Positions 35,292-49,041 are shown, counted from the first letter of the stretch. The stretch: DNA of 64,000 bases from Alnus glutinosa (GCF_958979055.1 NC_084887.1:25913044-25977043); one strand, 5' to 3'. The notes: generated by a model from the sequence alone, not told the origin. Made by a program: numbers and translations.

Positions 35292-38200
35292 TGTATTTTA
35301 TACACTTGTGGTTGTGTGTGTATGTTTAGTCTGATCTCCAAAGGTGTAGGGAAGTCGATTTTGGGTATATTTTGAAGCTTGTTATCTGGTTGCTATAAGT
35401 TTCTTCAATCTCATTGTCAAATGTCCAAAAGGCTGGATTTGAGAGTTTCTATATTTTGAAGAGCCAAATGATATTCTGTGTGACATCAATGCAAAAGGTT
35501 TTGCTTTCACTGCCTTTATGTCTATATAAAGGCCCTTTGTAGTAGGCTGTGACTTGTGCCACTTTCTTGCATCAGATCCTAGATAGTTAGCTCATGATAC
35601 TTGTCTTCATAAGGCTTATAACTTGGCTCTACTTGAAACATTTTTTTATACAAGATCTATTTTAACAAATCAATAGGTAATTCTTCCATACCCTCGACTT
35701 CTCGTCATTCTTTGTATTCGTAGGTGATTGATGAGATTGGAAAAGCTGGTTTCTAAAGGCAATTTTGATTGCAAATGAATGCATGAACAAATATAATATT
35801 CAGAAAGATGCAGTCAGCCATCAAGTGAGTAAGATTTTGAGTAACCATCTGAAATGAGGGACAAGAGCTTCCTCTATCATTTGAGAAGAAAGGCTTTAGA
35901 AATGTTCCCCCTGGTTGGGTCTTCCGTATAGCATCATATTTTTGTTGTTATATTGCACAGCTTTGTCTTCTTCTTGTCCCTGTGGCACCTTGTGCATGAA
36001 TCATATTACAAGTAGTCAGTGGTGATTCTGGCATATGATAAACAATCTTAGCCTTCTTTCTTAGATCTTATTATCTATCGATGCTACTTTGCTTCTCATC
36101 AATGTGTTCGTCTTATATTTTATTTTATGTAGTCTGACATATCCTTCTTAAAAATTTATACTTGAGCTACAATTATTGTCCTTTCTTCATAGCTACTAGC
36201 TAGTATTAGATATCATAAAGAGTGTTTCGCTTTATGGATGCTTTTTACTTGTATCTTTTCTTTCTTTTAATAAATATTAATTCAATCACTCTGTATTTGG
36301 AAACACTTCTCCACATGATTTCTATTATATTCTTATAAATAATTTATGCAAGCTCTTGCTCATCTTCTAATACTATTCCCTTGTATTTTTCTCCTGTTTT
36401 TGTATGGGTTTTCTTTGGCTTACAAGTTTGGCTTAAAATCTATCAGTAAGTAAGACTTGTCAAATACAAGTTTTGTTACTGTATGGTTAACAAACAACAT
36501 ATACCAGGGACCTCGTCTGGTAAATCAATCAGTGACTAAAACAAAAAGATGGGGCTTCATATAACCCTTGTTGTAAGCTTATTGTGAATGGAAGTTCTCC
36601 TCTCCTCTAGTTGTTTTTTTTTTTTTTTTCTAAGCCTCTCCTCTAGTTGTTCGCATGGTTCTATTATAATCTTCCTGATTATGTTGATATTTTTGGTTGT
36701 TACTTCTTTAAGGGTCAACATCATTGTTTCTATGGGGATCATATCTAGAGTTTTTGTATTATATGTTTCAAAACATTTATGGTTTTCGTCTTCTGCAACA
36801 GCGCATATTTTTGTTTTGAAAATGTTTAATGGTCAACTGATGCAGATGCAAATCATTGTTCCATGACATTTTTTTCACCTATTTATTTCATTTTTAATAT
36901 GTTCATTAATTAAATAAATACTTGTTTCCTGAAAGATAATTATTTTTAGAAATGGAAAACAATTATGTGCTCCACCACTTTGGAAAGAAGACGTGTTGGT
37001 CCCCCACATGAGAATCTGACATGTTAGTGCTTGGTTATATAGGTATGCTAGGTAATGACTCCAATTTGTTTTGAGAAGTAATCGAATTAAAACTGTATCC
37101 CTAGGCCTTGCTTGAGTTCTTGTCTGCTCTTTGACAAAGTAGTTTCCTACCTTTACCAAGGTAATACATCCGGCTTGGTGGGTGGAATTTAGGGCAGCAC
37201 CAGAGGATTTATGCTGTTTTTCTCTCATTAGTGACAAATTCCATGTGCAAAGATATGACTGAGATAGCTTGAACAGTGATCGATGATAATGAAAGTGTGT
37301 TTTGTTTCTTCTTGTTAAGAATTCATTCTAGGTTTTGACTTTGGAAATCAGAATGTGTTTTTCTTCAATGCTAAAACGAACATTATTGTAATAGTTTTAG
37401 ATGTTAACTGTCATTTGGTACTGATTCTCATTGAGCATGGAGTAGGATCGGACCTATTTATTGCGTTTTAGAATTTCTAATTGAGCAAGTATGTGCAACT
37501 AAATAAAAAGTTATTTTTGTATGTTCATGGAATAAATCAGGAAATGGTGATCGATCTATTCCAGAAGGAGATGGTTTGAAAAAGAATAATTCTTCTGATG
37601 GAAACAAATCCAATGACACTGCTTCCAATAAATCTCAGCATTTAAAATTGGACTGGAGAGAGTTCAGAGCTAATCTATTTGCACGGGAGCAGGTGATGTA
37701 TTTCTTTTGTGAATGAGTTCTATTGTATAGCTGTTGCCTTCCTAGAATGAAAGGTATCGTTTGTAAAGTCCTAAAGGTATTATGTGTTTTATTCAATGCA
37801 GTACGCAGTATTAAGGTGGTGAGGTAAGAGCTTTTCATAAGTGCCAATGAGTGTATTTGTTTGGTTCCTATATGTTGGTTTGTCTGACTTGTTGGTAATA
37901 ATCATAGGCTTCCACATGAGGGTAGGGAAGATATTTGTAAAATTTGTGAAAGATTTTCCAACATGACCTATGAGCTGGCACTGTGCTGGGTTGTTGGGTC
38001 AATACTTACCTGCTTATAGTTGGATTTGTCTGGGGTTTGTTTCAGTCATGCTGCCTGGTGCAAATAAACCTGTTTACAATTGTGATGTATGCGGGTTACA
38101 AAGTTAATAAATGAGGTTGAACTCATAAGGTGCTTATTTTGGGAGATATTGGTTCCTCTTTCAGTTCTCCTTTTTGCCAATGCATTTGAAATGCTTTCCA

Positions 38201-39019
38201 TGTCTAAGATGGGGAATGCTGGTACCAGTAACAAGCAATGATGATGGATAGTTGAAAATCATGTTCCATAAACTGTAAAATTTACTCGTTTGTTTTCCCT
38301 AGAATTTAAAATTTATGTACTTGGAATGATTATTTTTGCAGGCAGAAAAGGTAGAGGGTGATGCTCACAACGAGGGTGTGAAACCCCATGAGTCCAAATC
38401 TCTTGACCTTAAATGGGCCCATCCTATTCCTGTACCTGAGACTGGCTGTGTCCTTGTTGCCACAGAAAAACTTGATGGAGTCCGAACCTTTGAAAGAACT
38501 GTTGTTCTCCTTCTCAGATCTGGAACCAGGCACCCACAAGAAGGCCCATTTGGGGTTGTCATCAACCGCCCTCTTCACAAAAAGATCAAACACATGAAAC
38601 CCACAAATCTTGATCTTGCAACCACTTTTTCTGATTGTTCCTTGCATTTTGGCGGGCCTCTTGAAGCAAGCATGTTCTTGTTGAAAACCGGGGAAAAACC
38701 AAAGATTCCTGGGTTTGAAGAGGTGATCCCTGGCCTGTGCTTTGGTGCTCGAAACAGTTTGGATGAAGCTGCAGGGCTGGTAAAGAAGGGTGTTCTTAAG
38801 CCTCAAGATTTCAGATTCTTTGTTGGTTATGCCGGGTGGCAACTGGACCAATTGAGGGACGAGATTGAATCAGATTACTGGTATGTGGCTGCTTGCAGCT
38901 CAAATTTGATTAGTGGGGGCTTATCAGACTCTTCATCAGAGGGTTTGTGGGAGGAGATTTTGCAGCTAATGGGTGGTCACTACTCAGAATTGAGCCGGAA
39001 GCCTAAGCAAGATATGTAG
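33912..39019 (+). CDS. Plastid-type AlgH/UPF0301 (DUF179) family protein
   Basis: Exons: 33912-34137, 37541-37692, 38342-39019, joining in frame to give 351 aa. The first 65 or so residues (MDLWAVYVKN..., many Ser/Arg, hardly any acid) look like a chloroplast transit peptide. Residues 76-150 are a low-complexity hydrophilic linker. The DUF179/AlgH domain fills about 153-330: HPIPVPETGCVLVATEKLDG, FERTVVLLLR, GPFGVVINRPL, LHFGGPLE, FFVGYAGWQLDQLRDEI and YWYVAACSSNLI. The bacterial relatives (YqgE, AlgH) are cytosolic proteins of unresolved function, and the plant role is not established. Arabidopsis At1g33780 appears to be the counterpart. The first intron is 3.4 kb with a (TA)n run. Confidence 0.92.
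35246..35288 (+). repeat. (TA)n microsatellite
   Basis: An uninterrupted TA run of about 21 units in the first intron of the AlgH-family gene. Confidence 0.95.
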
Positions 39020-40519
39020 TTATTAGATGAGCCTATGGATAATGGATAATGGATAATGGATGCTTACTGAATAAAAACCAAAACCAATCCTAGAGTTGAA
39101 GCAAGTCATGCAATCGAAGTACAAGTAAAGCCAATTGTACAGAAATCTCTGGCTTTTCAGATTAGTAGATCTTCCTGACTTCCTCCCGTTTGTTAACGCT
39201 TTTTTTTTTTTTTATTTGTTTTTCCATGTTTTATTTTATTTTATTTTATTTCTATTCAGAGAATCTTGAAATATATGGTTTTGTATGTAATGACACTCTT
39301 TAGGTTACGTCTTTGATAAGTTAAGCAATTACAAATCACATTTTTATAGTCGTGCATTTTATTTTTGTAATTGCTCAAATCTGAACGAGCTGCAGTCGAT
39401 CACCATGAGAGAATACTTGTTCGAAAAGCATGGTCTAGAAAGAAGGCCTGGTTGATTGTCATTTCCTTTGTTCTTAATAACATAGTCATTATTCAATGGG
39501 TTAGCTGCACTTATAATTTAGGTGTAGCAATTCGTGTTTTGGTTATGTTGAAGTATATTTATAAGAATATCAAAGTCTACTTTAACTCAACCAACCTCTC
39601 AAACTTAACCCTCTAATTTGTATTGGGTTTGCGGGTCATATAAAAAAATTGTTTGCTATTATGTTGTGTCTGGTTTAGGTCACGTCGAAGCATAGGTATA
39701 AGACTATATAAGTTAACTCTAATCCAACTCATCTAATTAAACATGTTAGACTCTTCAACCTTAACCTTTTAATTTCGTGTTGAGTTTGCAAGTCGTGTCA
39801 AAAAAATTGTTAAAAATTGTTAGTACTAATTTCTATGGTTCTTTTCCCATTAAGGTTCATTATATCGGAAAGGTTCTGTTTCATGATTCCAGTCCATTAT
39901 CTTTAAATTATTTCCCTATATTGTTTGGCACATGTACTTCAGGAAACTTCTTTCTTTATGTTTTCCCTTTCAACTATTAGTAACTAATTATTGTTAAACA
40001 ACAATAAGTAAATTAAGATCTAAGATAGTATTACTTGTCAAAAACCGGTAACTAATGCCTTAAATTGTTGAAAGTTTAGCAAAATGACTAAAGCTTAACA
40101 GAAAGATTCTGTAATCTTTCCATCTTGTAAGTAAAAACAAAAAACACTATAAACAAAATGAATATATACTGACTTCCACTGAACAAACCCTTTCCACTAT
40201 ACAAAGCAACAACCTTCCCATCCTGTCCAAGCAATGAAAGAAATGCCCAGACCCTTCCAACTTGACAATTTAAAAGCAATCTGTACTTCTTTCTCTCTTT
40301 TTTTCTTTCTTCTTCTTTTTCCTCGGCCGAGTGGGGGAACATTCTTGGTTAAACCTTAATGGCATATTATCTCTATCAATATTTGGTGATCATGAAAGTA
40401 GTTTCCTACTGGATTGCAAATTGCAGTCACTGGTCAGCTGAACAGCTAAGTCATACATACAGAATGCCTTCCTACCAAGGCACAGGAGTTTCATATTTTG
40501 AGGATCATCACACATTTCT
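39020..40519. other. Convergent intergenic region
   Basis: Two genes end toward each other here. The left part should hold the 3' UTR of the AlgH gene (a tandem 'ggataat' triplet at 39036-39057 and 'aataaa' at 39070). The right part should hold the minus-strand kinase 3' UTR. The middle is AT-rich with imperfect repeats of 'aagtcg(t)gtcaaaaaaattg'. No coding sequence is recognised. Confidence 0.5.
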
Positions 40520-43500
40520 TTAATGGGAATTATCATAGCTTTTATTGGTCCTGGTCTTGTCAAGGCGCGCTTTACGGACAGCCTGTTGGATTTGTCTCTC
40601 ATGCTCTTTGAGCATTTCTTCAATGTTTCCCCCCGGGGGCATCAATGGTCCAGAGTAGTGGATTCTGTTCTTCTTTGGTACATAACCCTGTAATTAAACG
40701 AGGAAGTATTGATAAATACTCAGGAATGAGTCAACATCAGCAAATAAATGTACAAGAAGAAGCGGCAATTTGAAAAGAACATACAAAAGAGTATATAAAC
40801 AATATTGGAAATCGATCTTCAATTGGTTAAATAAAACGCAACGTGCTAAATGTGTATGTCTAACATGTTTATGATTATTATCGTTAGAAAACAATAAAAC
40901 TAAACAAGCAACTTGAACAACACAAAATCTCAAAGAACTTCGGCTCAAATCCCATCATTCATGAATGAGGTTCAAATTTTAATTATACTTCTGTATTCCC
41001 TTTGGCTTTCTTCTGTTTGCTCTCTCCTCTCAATAAAACCTAGATTTTATATCAATCCATGTCTATTACAAAATTGATATTGCCCTCTTAGGATGCTCCA
41101 TTGATTGAGAATATTCATCATGAAGGGGTAATGTCTTAATGTACTTCAATCAATTTACTAAATTTTTCTCTAATACATTATGAAAAGGAAGTACATAATT
41201 TTGTTTCCTGTAATGCTCGCATTTTAACTTTCAATCACTGCATAATATGTATGCAGTAAAAACAAAAACAGAAAAGTGAAGGGGTATGAGAAAAGCCCGT
41301 AGTTCATATTCCTAACCTTTGCACGTCTCTCATGCGTAAGATAAATAGTTATTTGCTGCGGTAGAGGTAATGAAAGGTCAACACATGGAAGATGCATACA
41401 AACATCTAACAGTGTTTATCTTAAAACGAAATTACTAAATCGTCAAAATATTGAGAAAATTCGTTTACTACATAAGGCACCACATTTTCAAAAAAATGGA
41501 ATGTTGTCATAAGTAGCTTTTCTTATTATAGCCCCACAATTCATGCTTTAGGTTTCAGGTCCACAGTTTTGACTTGTGAGAAAAAGTAAACTTAGGAAGG
41601 GGATGTGAGCAGAAAGAGTTAGTTGATTACTTACCATTCCAAGTTCTTTTCCAGGGGCTGCCTGAGTTATGTGAGACTTCTGCACCTGTGACTCGCCACT
41701 GTTTCTTGCAGAGGCTGCCGTCTTATTCCATGATGTTCCTATTGCACAGGGGTGTACCATTGAACTAGAACTAGAGAAGCCATTCTGCCTCGCTCCTCTA
41801 GGCGGCTCCATCCGGAAACCAGACCCACCATCCTCCAGGGGATCATACTTATGACTTGAGGCTTTGGGATTTGACTGTCCCTTCCATGTTTAAGTTAGCC
41901 ATATGAGTGAAGGCTAAAGAAAGGAAAAGTACAAGAATAATGAATAGACAGTCTTTCAGCCTCAAAGTACCTTCAAAGAAATATCTCCCTGGGCATTGAA
42001 TTCTGGTGTTCGCACTGCATTGGTATCTCTTGAACCCCTTTTAACAGATTCAGGACCATGTACTTTTACAGTCGCAGCTTTCCGCCTGAAATTACAAAAC
42101 AAAATTGCATTTATTGCAATGTCCAAAAAAAATTTGAAGGCAACACCCTCTGGAAATTTCAATAAAACATATGAAAAAGACTGTCATTCAAGCTGTGAAA
42201 AATGTTACATTTGAGGCTTCCATGCAAATAAAGTCTCCAAGCCAAAGCCACATATATGGTGCAAAACAGCTTTAAAAATATGATCCTGTACAAGTTTCAA
42301 AATACCTTTTTTCTTTTTTCCTTCGCATTTTTATATGCAGGAGCCAATTCATTTGGGACAATGCAGTATACAACAATACTGAAGTTTCAGTTAAAACCTA
42401 TTTGATACACTGACTAATGCACCCAATGGCACATCATTTTACTTGTATATATGAAGAGAGAAAGATCTACCTTCTAATAGTAATAAACATGCATTATTTA
42501 TAATAGCCAGTTCATTGCAGTTTTTATAACACGAGTATATGAGATGGCCTATACGACCTTGAGGTGTGGAGGTGGTTCGACCACCTCTGAAATGGGAAAG
42601 GGAGGTGGCTGAATCAACCCCATAGCTTGTAGGGGTGCTTAAACCACCCCCAAAAAAGGAAAGGGGGTGGCCAAACCACCCTAAAGGCTGTGGGGGTGGT
42701 TGGAAAAATGGAAATGGGGTGGCCGAACCAACCCCACATTGATTACCCACTAAAAAGGAAAAGGGTGGCCCTAAAAATGTAAAAGGGGGTGGTTGAATCA
42801 CCCCACAAGCTGTGGGGGTGCTTCAACCACCCTCGGAAATGGAAATGAGGGCGGTTGAACCACACTCACAACCTGCAGGGGTGGTTCGGCCACTCTTCAG
42901 TTGTTTTTGTTTTTGATTTTTTTTTTGTTTTTTTTTTTTTAAGTTGTTTTATTTTTTAAAATAATATTTAGGGACATTTTGGAAAGTTTAAGTTAAAAAA
43001 AAAAAAATCATATATGGCACACACGACACATTTTCAATTCAATTTGATAGAAGATGCTAATGGAGGAGGCTGTTAATTGTAATGAAGCAGTAATTGGAGA
43101 GGGTCAAGTGTCACTTTGTAAAGCTTGGAGGTATAAGTGCCACATGGGTGTAAGTTTGGGGGACTAAGTGTATATTTCCACAAATTTTAATTACTACATT
43201 CAATAAAAATTGTCCACTTTGGAAAAACATATTTAAGAAAGGTAGCATTTTTACTAGATATTTTTACTTGTAAAAGAAGAATCACAAAAAATATGATGAC
43301 AGAAGTTGAAAGGTTCTTCTAATTTTTAGAGTAGACCAAAATTATGATATAGGCAAACCAGTTGTAGACTATTTTAAGATGGGAGGAGTTGATATTTTAC
43401 AAGTCACTCCTACAATTTGAGAGAGTATGTTCATCTTAGTGAAGGCATTAAGTCACAGCCTGAGCTATTCATGGATGAAAGAATCAAAGCATTATCGTTC

Positions 43501-46500
43501 TGTATCTAAGAGAAAGATAGATGATGCCCTCAAATAGCATACCTTCTTGCTTCCTCATCTCGAAGCTTGGCATCGAACTCCTTGCTTGGAGGATATTTCG
43601 GTAAACTTGATGGGTCACAAGGTAGGGGCTTGGTTGTGAAGAACTGATATGAAAAAATAAAACCATAAATGTATATCCAATAATTGCAACAAAATTATAA
43701 ATGAGGTTAGGATAATATCCCAAGTAAGGCATAAGGTCTAAGAGTTACGAAGGGAAAGTCAAATTTACCTCACTTCTAAGTGCAGAAGCAGCTGATCCTC
43801 GATTCTCTGGTTCTACTGAAAGGAGTTTATCAACAAGAGCCAAAGCCGAAGAAGGAAAGTCTTTGAATGTCTCAAAAACGCAACGCTTGTACGGGTGTTG
43901 AGGTTTGAAACTAGTTGCATGAGGTAATCTTGATCTCTGCCAGTAGTCCTCAGAGGGCGACCCACAAAGCTTAAAAATCTTATGCATTTGTTCCACCTGG
44001 TAATAGTTGGAATGTTATTGACAACTAGTTAAAAATAATTAAAAGTAGAAATTATATGTTTTTGTGAAAACGACTATACTAACACAAGTTCTGTAAAACC
44101 AGAGAAAACTCTGATTAGGAGGCATATGGGGTACATAAAGTAGGAAATCCTAATGAGCATAGACAATGATGTTCCTTACACCCTACAAAGTATGTATAAG
44201 ATCCAACTAATGTAATCAATAAGGATATTACCTCCGTTCTTCCCGGCATAATAGGCTTCCCAGCAATCAGTTCTGCAAGGATGCAACCAGTGCTCCACAA
44301 ATCAATAGCAACTCCATATTCCGTAGCACCAAGCAAAAGTTCCGGTGCTCTATACCACAGAGTTACGACACGACTAGTCAATGGCTGCTTTTGATCAGGA
44401 TCATAAAAGTTGGCCAGACCAAAGTCTCCAATCTTAAGAACTCCATTATTGTCAATCAGAAGATTCGAACCCTTGATGTCTCGGTGCAGGACACCACGAC
44501 TATGGCAGTGCTCAAGGCCACGAAGCAATTGTTGAATATAACATTTAATCTGCAAGCCCATCACACAAAAACATTTTAGACAAGCATTATTGCAAGCAAA
44601 GGAATGTGCGACTTAAAAATGGAATAAGTGAGAATAAAATTTATGTCAATCTTTTCCAGATATGAAAATTGCAGACCACAAAGTAAGTGCCCCAGTAGAG
44701 ATGCCAAGTCCATATAAAATTCAAACTTTTGGTATTGATTGAAAGTGGTTCCACTCATTTCTTTGGGCAGCCAAAAATGACTTTAGTCCATCAAAACAAG
44801 TTCCTGTTGATCACAGTGAAACAATGCCCGGGCAGAATAAATCAAATAAGAACCATATAGCTTTGTAGATTCTTCTGGTTGTCCATTTCAACTGGCTAGG
44901 TGTTCTTTTTCTTCTACTTTCTTTTTTTTTTTTGTGTAAATTCATCTAACGTTGTTTAATTGTTGAAAAAGAGATGGGAAAATCTTTTAATGAACCATGA
45001 AATGTCTAAGATTAAATGCTTGGTATATTACAGTCCCCTGATGCATCTGGTAAGTCCACCCAATAACTTTCCTTTTTCAGCCTGAACACCCAATGCATTG
45101 AGAAATCATGCTCAAAATGGATACCCTCGAAACTTTTAAAAGTGAAAGCTAGAAGAGAAGGTACCTGTGGTTCAGTAAATGTGATGCTACGTGTTGCTGC
45201 AAGCCCAGCAAGGTCATGGTCCATGTACTCAAAGACAAGGTACAAGCTGCTTGAAATTCTTGAAGTAACTAATCCCTCAAGCTTCATAACATTCGGATGG
45301 TCAAGTTTACGCAGAATATGGATTTCTCTAGCCATAAATCGGACACTTTCTGGATCCATATTTACAAATCGAACTTTCTTCATTGCAACAATTTTTCCAG
45401 TTTCAAGGTCACAAGCCTTATATACACTGCTGTAAGTTCCTTGTCCAATCTGCATTAAAAGCATCCCATTTGAATATTAATATATAAGACTTTGAACGAG
45501 CATATAACAATACATCAAAATCCTGCCCAAAAAAAGTGGATACTATATGATGTACACAGAAAATAACTTTTGTACCTCTTAATGTTGCCAATGCTAAAAT
45601 TTTCAATTAAAAAAAAAAAAAAAAGAACTTTGGTCCTTTTGAATATTTTATCATTATATTGAGGTATCTCACTTTTATTCATCAAATAAAAAATATTTGA
45701 GATATCTCACTTTGGTTGAAACTGAACTTCATTTACTTCACCAACTAATCAATGCCCACTAGGGAAATATGTAAAAGGTTTACTGGTGTCAAATTGAACT
45801 GAAGAAATTTGAACCAAACATCAAAGATATATATTTCTATATTTATATAACAAAATCTTAAGGAATTGCAATAATCTCAGATCTTGTTTTCACTAACTAT
45901 ATAAAGTGTGATATGCTATTTTACTTATTAACATGTGATGCACATAATGCTTTTTATCATGTTAATAAAAATAAAATTGTCCACTTCTACTAATTTCGTT
46001 TTTCTTTCATAATGATCACATTCTAAAAGATATTATTCCTCAAAAATCTCTTGCAGTTCAAAGAAAATAGTACAGATATATGATTAGCAAGTAGAACTTT
46101 TTAATCATAGTTCTTGGTTTATATGATATTGGTGATGCTAAGTGTGAGCAAAACATTGCACTTCTCCATAATAGCTAAAGATATTCAATAATTGCAGGGC
46201 CACGGAGAACTTGATCAAAAACCATTACAACACTATTCTTTCAGAGAAAAGAGGAAAGCTATCTAAAAGAAGCAGCCATTGAAACCACAAACAAGGACAG
46301 TGTCCAAGACTAGAGGCCTATCTCTAGAAAAGAAACGATCACATATCAGCAACATAATTAAAAAAGGAATACATTGCACTATGTAAGAGAACTAACTTTG
46401 TCCAATTTCTGGAACGACTCTGCCCGTCGAGGCAACAACCCTTTGATGGCATCTCCAGCAACTGAAGATAACCAAGAAGGCCATCCGGCCGCAACTTGCT

Positions 46501-46858
46501 CTCCTTTAGCACCATTGGGCATGCTAACAATCCTAGACATTTCCGGATGTCCTCCACTCGATCCCAAATCCATTGTTGCCCATCTCTGGTGATGGCCACT
46601 GCCTGGTCTTTTCACAGCCATCCTTTTCTTCTCTTCATTGTCATCTGCTGCATTGACACATTCAAAATGCGCTTGTGAGGCCGTCGTAGCTACCCGAAAA
46701 AATGAGCCATCAACCACTCCAACTTCATGTCCAAACTCTTCTCTCTTTGAGGGAGCAGGAGCCACCATTTGAACCGAAGACTTGTTCGGCTCCTTCTCTC
46801 TCTCATAGTCATAAACTTTTTCATTGTCTGAGGCTCCTTTGGAGCAAATGCAGCCCAT
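40520..46858 (-). CDS. CDK-like Ser/Thr protein kinase with MGC myristoylation start
   Basis: Exons in coding order: 46397-46858, 45165-45449, 44232-44549, 43769-43996, 43543-43643, 41971-42085, 41635-41880, 40520-40687. All junctions are in frame, giving 640 aa. The N-terminus MGCICSKG suggests N-myristoylation and palmitoylation, so membrane attachment. The kinase domain (about 151-435) has the Gly loop IGQGTYSSV (155-163), Lys178 in VAMKKV, the CDK-type helix ESVRFMAREI, catalytic HRDIKGSN (Asp273), DFG at 291-293, and a WYRAPELLLG activation segment. All catalytic residues are present. The C-terminal 200 residues are basic and low-complexity, with RRKAATVKVHG and a conserved end PPGGNIEEMLKEHERQIQQA. 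It belongs to the plant-specific CDK-like group of At1g54610, At1g33770, At4g10010 and IBS1; substrates are unknown. An in-frame ATG lies 20 codons upstream but would bury the MGC motif. Confidence 0.93.
42561..42898 (+). repeat. Palindromic minisatellite in kinase intron 5
   Basis: A diverged array with a period of roughly 60-70 bp. Units combine 'ggggtggttgaa' with its near complement 'aaccacccc' and a 'ggaaatgg' or 'ggaaaggg' spacer, so each unit can fold on itself. At least five units are visible. Similar 'ggtggctgaaacc' and 'ggtgaccgaacc' phrases occur inside the MITE at 52018-52721, so the two may be relatives. No protein meaning is likely. Confidence 0.65.
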
Positions 46859-48379
46859 ATTCTCACCTAAGAACGTTCTAAAAATGTACAACAAACCCCT
46901 TCGCAAAGTTGCAACCATTAATTAAATGGGTACACCTACATTTTTCCTAGGGGAGCTTCCAGTTTCAGCCAATCATATTTCCTCAAATCTCAATCTGGGT
47001 GCTCAAAATTCAACTCAAAAATCAATTATACTAGATAATGAAAACCGGCCCCTTATTTCTAATTGCTGTCTTCTGATTAACCTCAGGTTCCCAGAAACTT
47101 CAGACAAAAGAAAAATGCAGCACAAGTCCCAGAATTATCTTCCAACTGGCAAAGTTTCGATATTTTTAATGAAAATGAGGGTGTAGAGGAAATCAATGAA
47201 CCAAAGAAAATTTAAAACAAAGGGGAAGCAAATGCGACAAAGAATGTTACAGAGACTGCAAAATTGAAACTTTAAATTTTACAATCAAAAAGCAACAAAC
47301 ACGAATACAATGTCAAATTTTAAATTTGACTATGAAAAAAACCAGACCAGAAAACCCTGCACTGAACATAAAAAAGATTAAAATGTGAAAATAAAAAAAA
47401 TAAATGTTCTCGATGCAGGTGTTTCCGGTGGCAGCCTTTCTCTGCTTTTATTTCAGTCGAACGATCAATCAAAAGAGTTCCAAGTTAATTGAAAGATTAG
47501 AGATGAAATTGGATGGAAACAGAGGACATGGATGGAAAATCTAAAAAAAAAAAAATGAAAAAATGAAAAAGAAATTGAAAAAAAAATGATGGGTATTGGA
47601 GATTGTTCTGATTTGCAATGTGGGTCATGTGAGTGAGACAGAAAGAGATATTTGCGGGAGTGGGTTGGGTGGGTTGAGCCTAGAAATGCGAAAGACCGAT
47701 GGTTTCGGGACTTGACAGCGTGGTGGTTGTTTGGCTGACCCAGCTCTCTCTTTCTCTCTCCAGAGAGAAAGAAAGAAAGACAGAGAGAGAGAAAGAGGGT
47801 ACGAGAGAACATGGATTAATCTATTTAAAGGTAAACAATCAAGAAATGAGAATGTTTTGATTCTGGTAGAGGCGCACAGAAACAGGGAGAGTCTGAGGAG
47901 AAGAGTCCGACTGCTTTCCAAACAGATTATTATGATCGAAGACGTGCGACGCACTACTCCTATTTCTAGTCTTTCACTACTTGGCTCCACACCTTTTTTT
48001 TTTTTTTTTTTTAATATATATATAACAAAAACTAAAAAACATTAACAATTACTTAAATATAAAAACAAATATTTGTAATCTTTATCACGTGGCTTGAGTT
48101 GAGATAAACCCTTTTTTAACTAAGGATTAGATTTATCTAATAAGTTATAATTTGTTTAGTGGTGTTTATGCCTTTCCTCATGGAGAGAGATTTAATAATT
48201 GACCAATTTTTATGAATAAAAATTATGAAATAAGAGACCCTTAAATCCAAATTTTATTTGTTTTATAGATAGGTTGGAGAAAGAAATTTTAAAATTTGCT
48301 GGTTTATGGGTTTAACTAGTACACCAACTTAAAAGTAAATGAAAAATAATGTATACAAAGCAAATGCTAGCTAGTTATG
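46859..48379. other. Upstream region of the kinase gene
   Basis: No coding exon is recognised. On the minus strand, a TATA-like stretch (plus 48013-48023, 'aatatatatat') and a CT/GA-rich tract (plus 47745-47800) suggest promoter and leader, with transcription toward lower coordinates. The distance to the ATG at 46858 makes a 5'-UTR intron likely, but I could not fix its splice sites. Confidence 0.4.
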
Positions 48380-48557
48380 GTGTGTTTGTTTCGTATAAAA
48401 AGTTGAATAAAGTTGAATAATATTCAACTTTTTTCAAAAATAAATCATATTTTATTTAACTTTTTCAAATTTTTTCAAATTTTATCTCACAAAGTCAAAC
48501 CTCGTAATTCGCGCAGTATATTCGAATAGTATTCATATTCAACACCCAAACGGACCA
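48380..48557. mobile_element. Small TIR element (MITE-like)
   Basis: The left end 'ggtgtgtttgtttcg' and the right end 'acccaaacggacc' are imperfect inverted repeats. The inside has 'aagttgaataaagttgaata' and a complementary 'tattcaactttttt'. Related 'ttgaataaaatataattt' units recur three times in a row at about 61949-62040. No target duplication was secured. Confidence 0.4.
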
Positions 48558-48566
48558 TAAGAAATA

Positions 48567-49041
48567 CGGCTAAATCATATTTAGCTTTTAGGTTTTGCAC
48601 AAATCTTAAATAAGTCCCTCTGTCACTTTTTTTTTATTTTCAAAATTAATAGTTTGACATATTTTATGTGTCTCAATTGACATATTAGCGTCCATATCAG
48701 CACTTAATACAAATGTCATGTCATTAAGCAACAAGTCATTCATAAAATAATAATAAAAAAAAAAGATTCAACTCTAGAAACAAAAATAATCTTCTTCATC
48801 ATCCTAATATTCTAGATTTATAACATTATAAGAAAAACCGTTAACTTTGATACTCATATGAACATTTACATTATATTGGGTGCTGACATGAATCCTAGCG
48901 TGTCAAATGCAATATATGTGACAAATAAAAAATTGTTAACTTTAACGGTAAAGTAATAAAAGGGATCAATTTGAAACTTAGGCAAAACCTAAGGACCTTA
49001 TTTTTAAGTTAAAAATCTAAGGACTAAATATAATTTTTCCC
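48567..49041. mobile_element. Mutator-like MITE with a perfect 9-bp TSD
   Basis: Terminal inverted repeats: 'taaatcatatttagc' at the left against 'ggactaaatataattt' at the right, with matching 'aggttttgc' and 'gcaaaacct' further in. The 9-bp string TAAGAAATA flanks it perfectly (48558-48566 and 49042-49050), as for Mutator-like elements. It is non-coding and AT-rich. Confidence 0.82.

Noticed and set aside
36875-37237. A minus-strand frame in the AlgH intron
   Set aside because: No recognisable domain; it lies in an intron of a gene on the other strand.
47465-48045. Open frames upstream of the kinase
   Set aside because: They follow the CT/GA-rich leader and have no conserved sequence.
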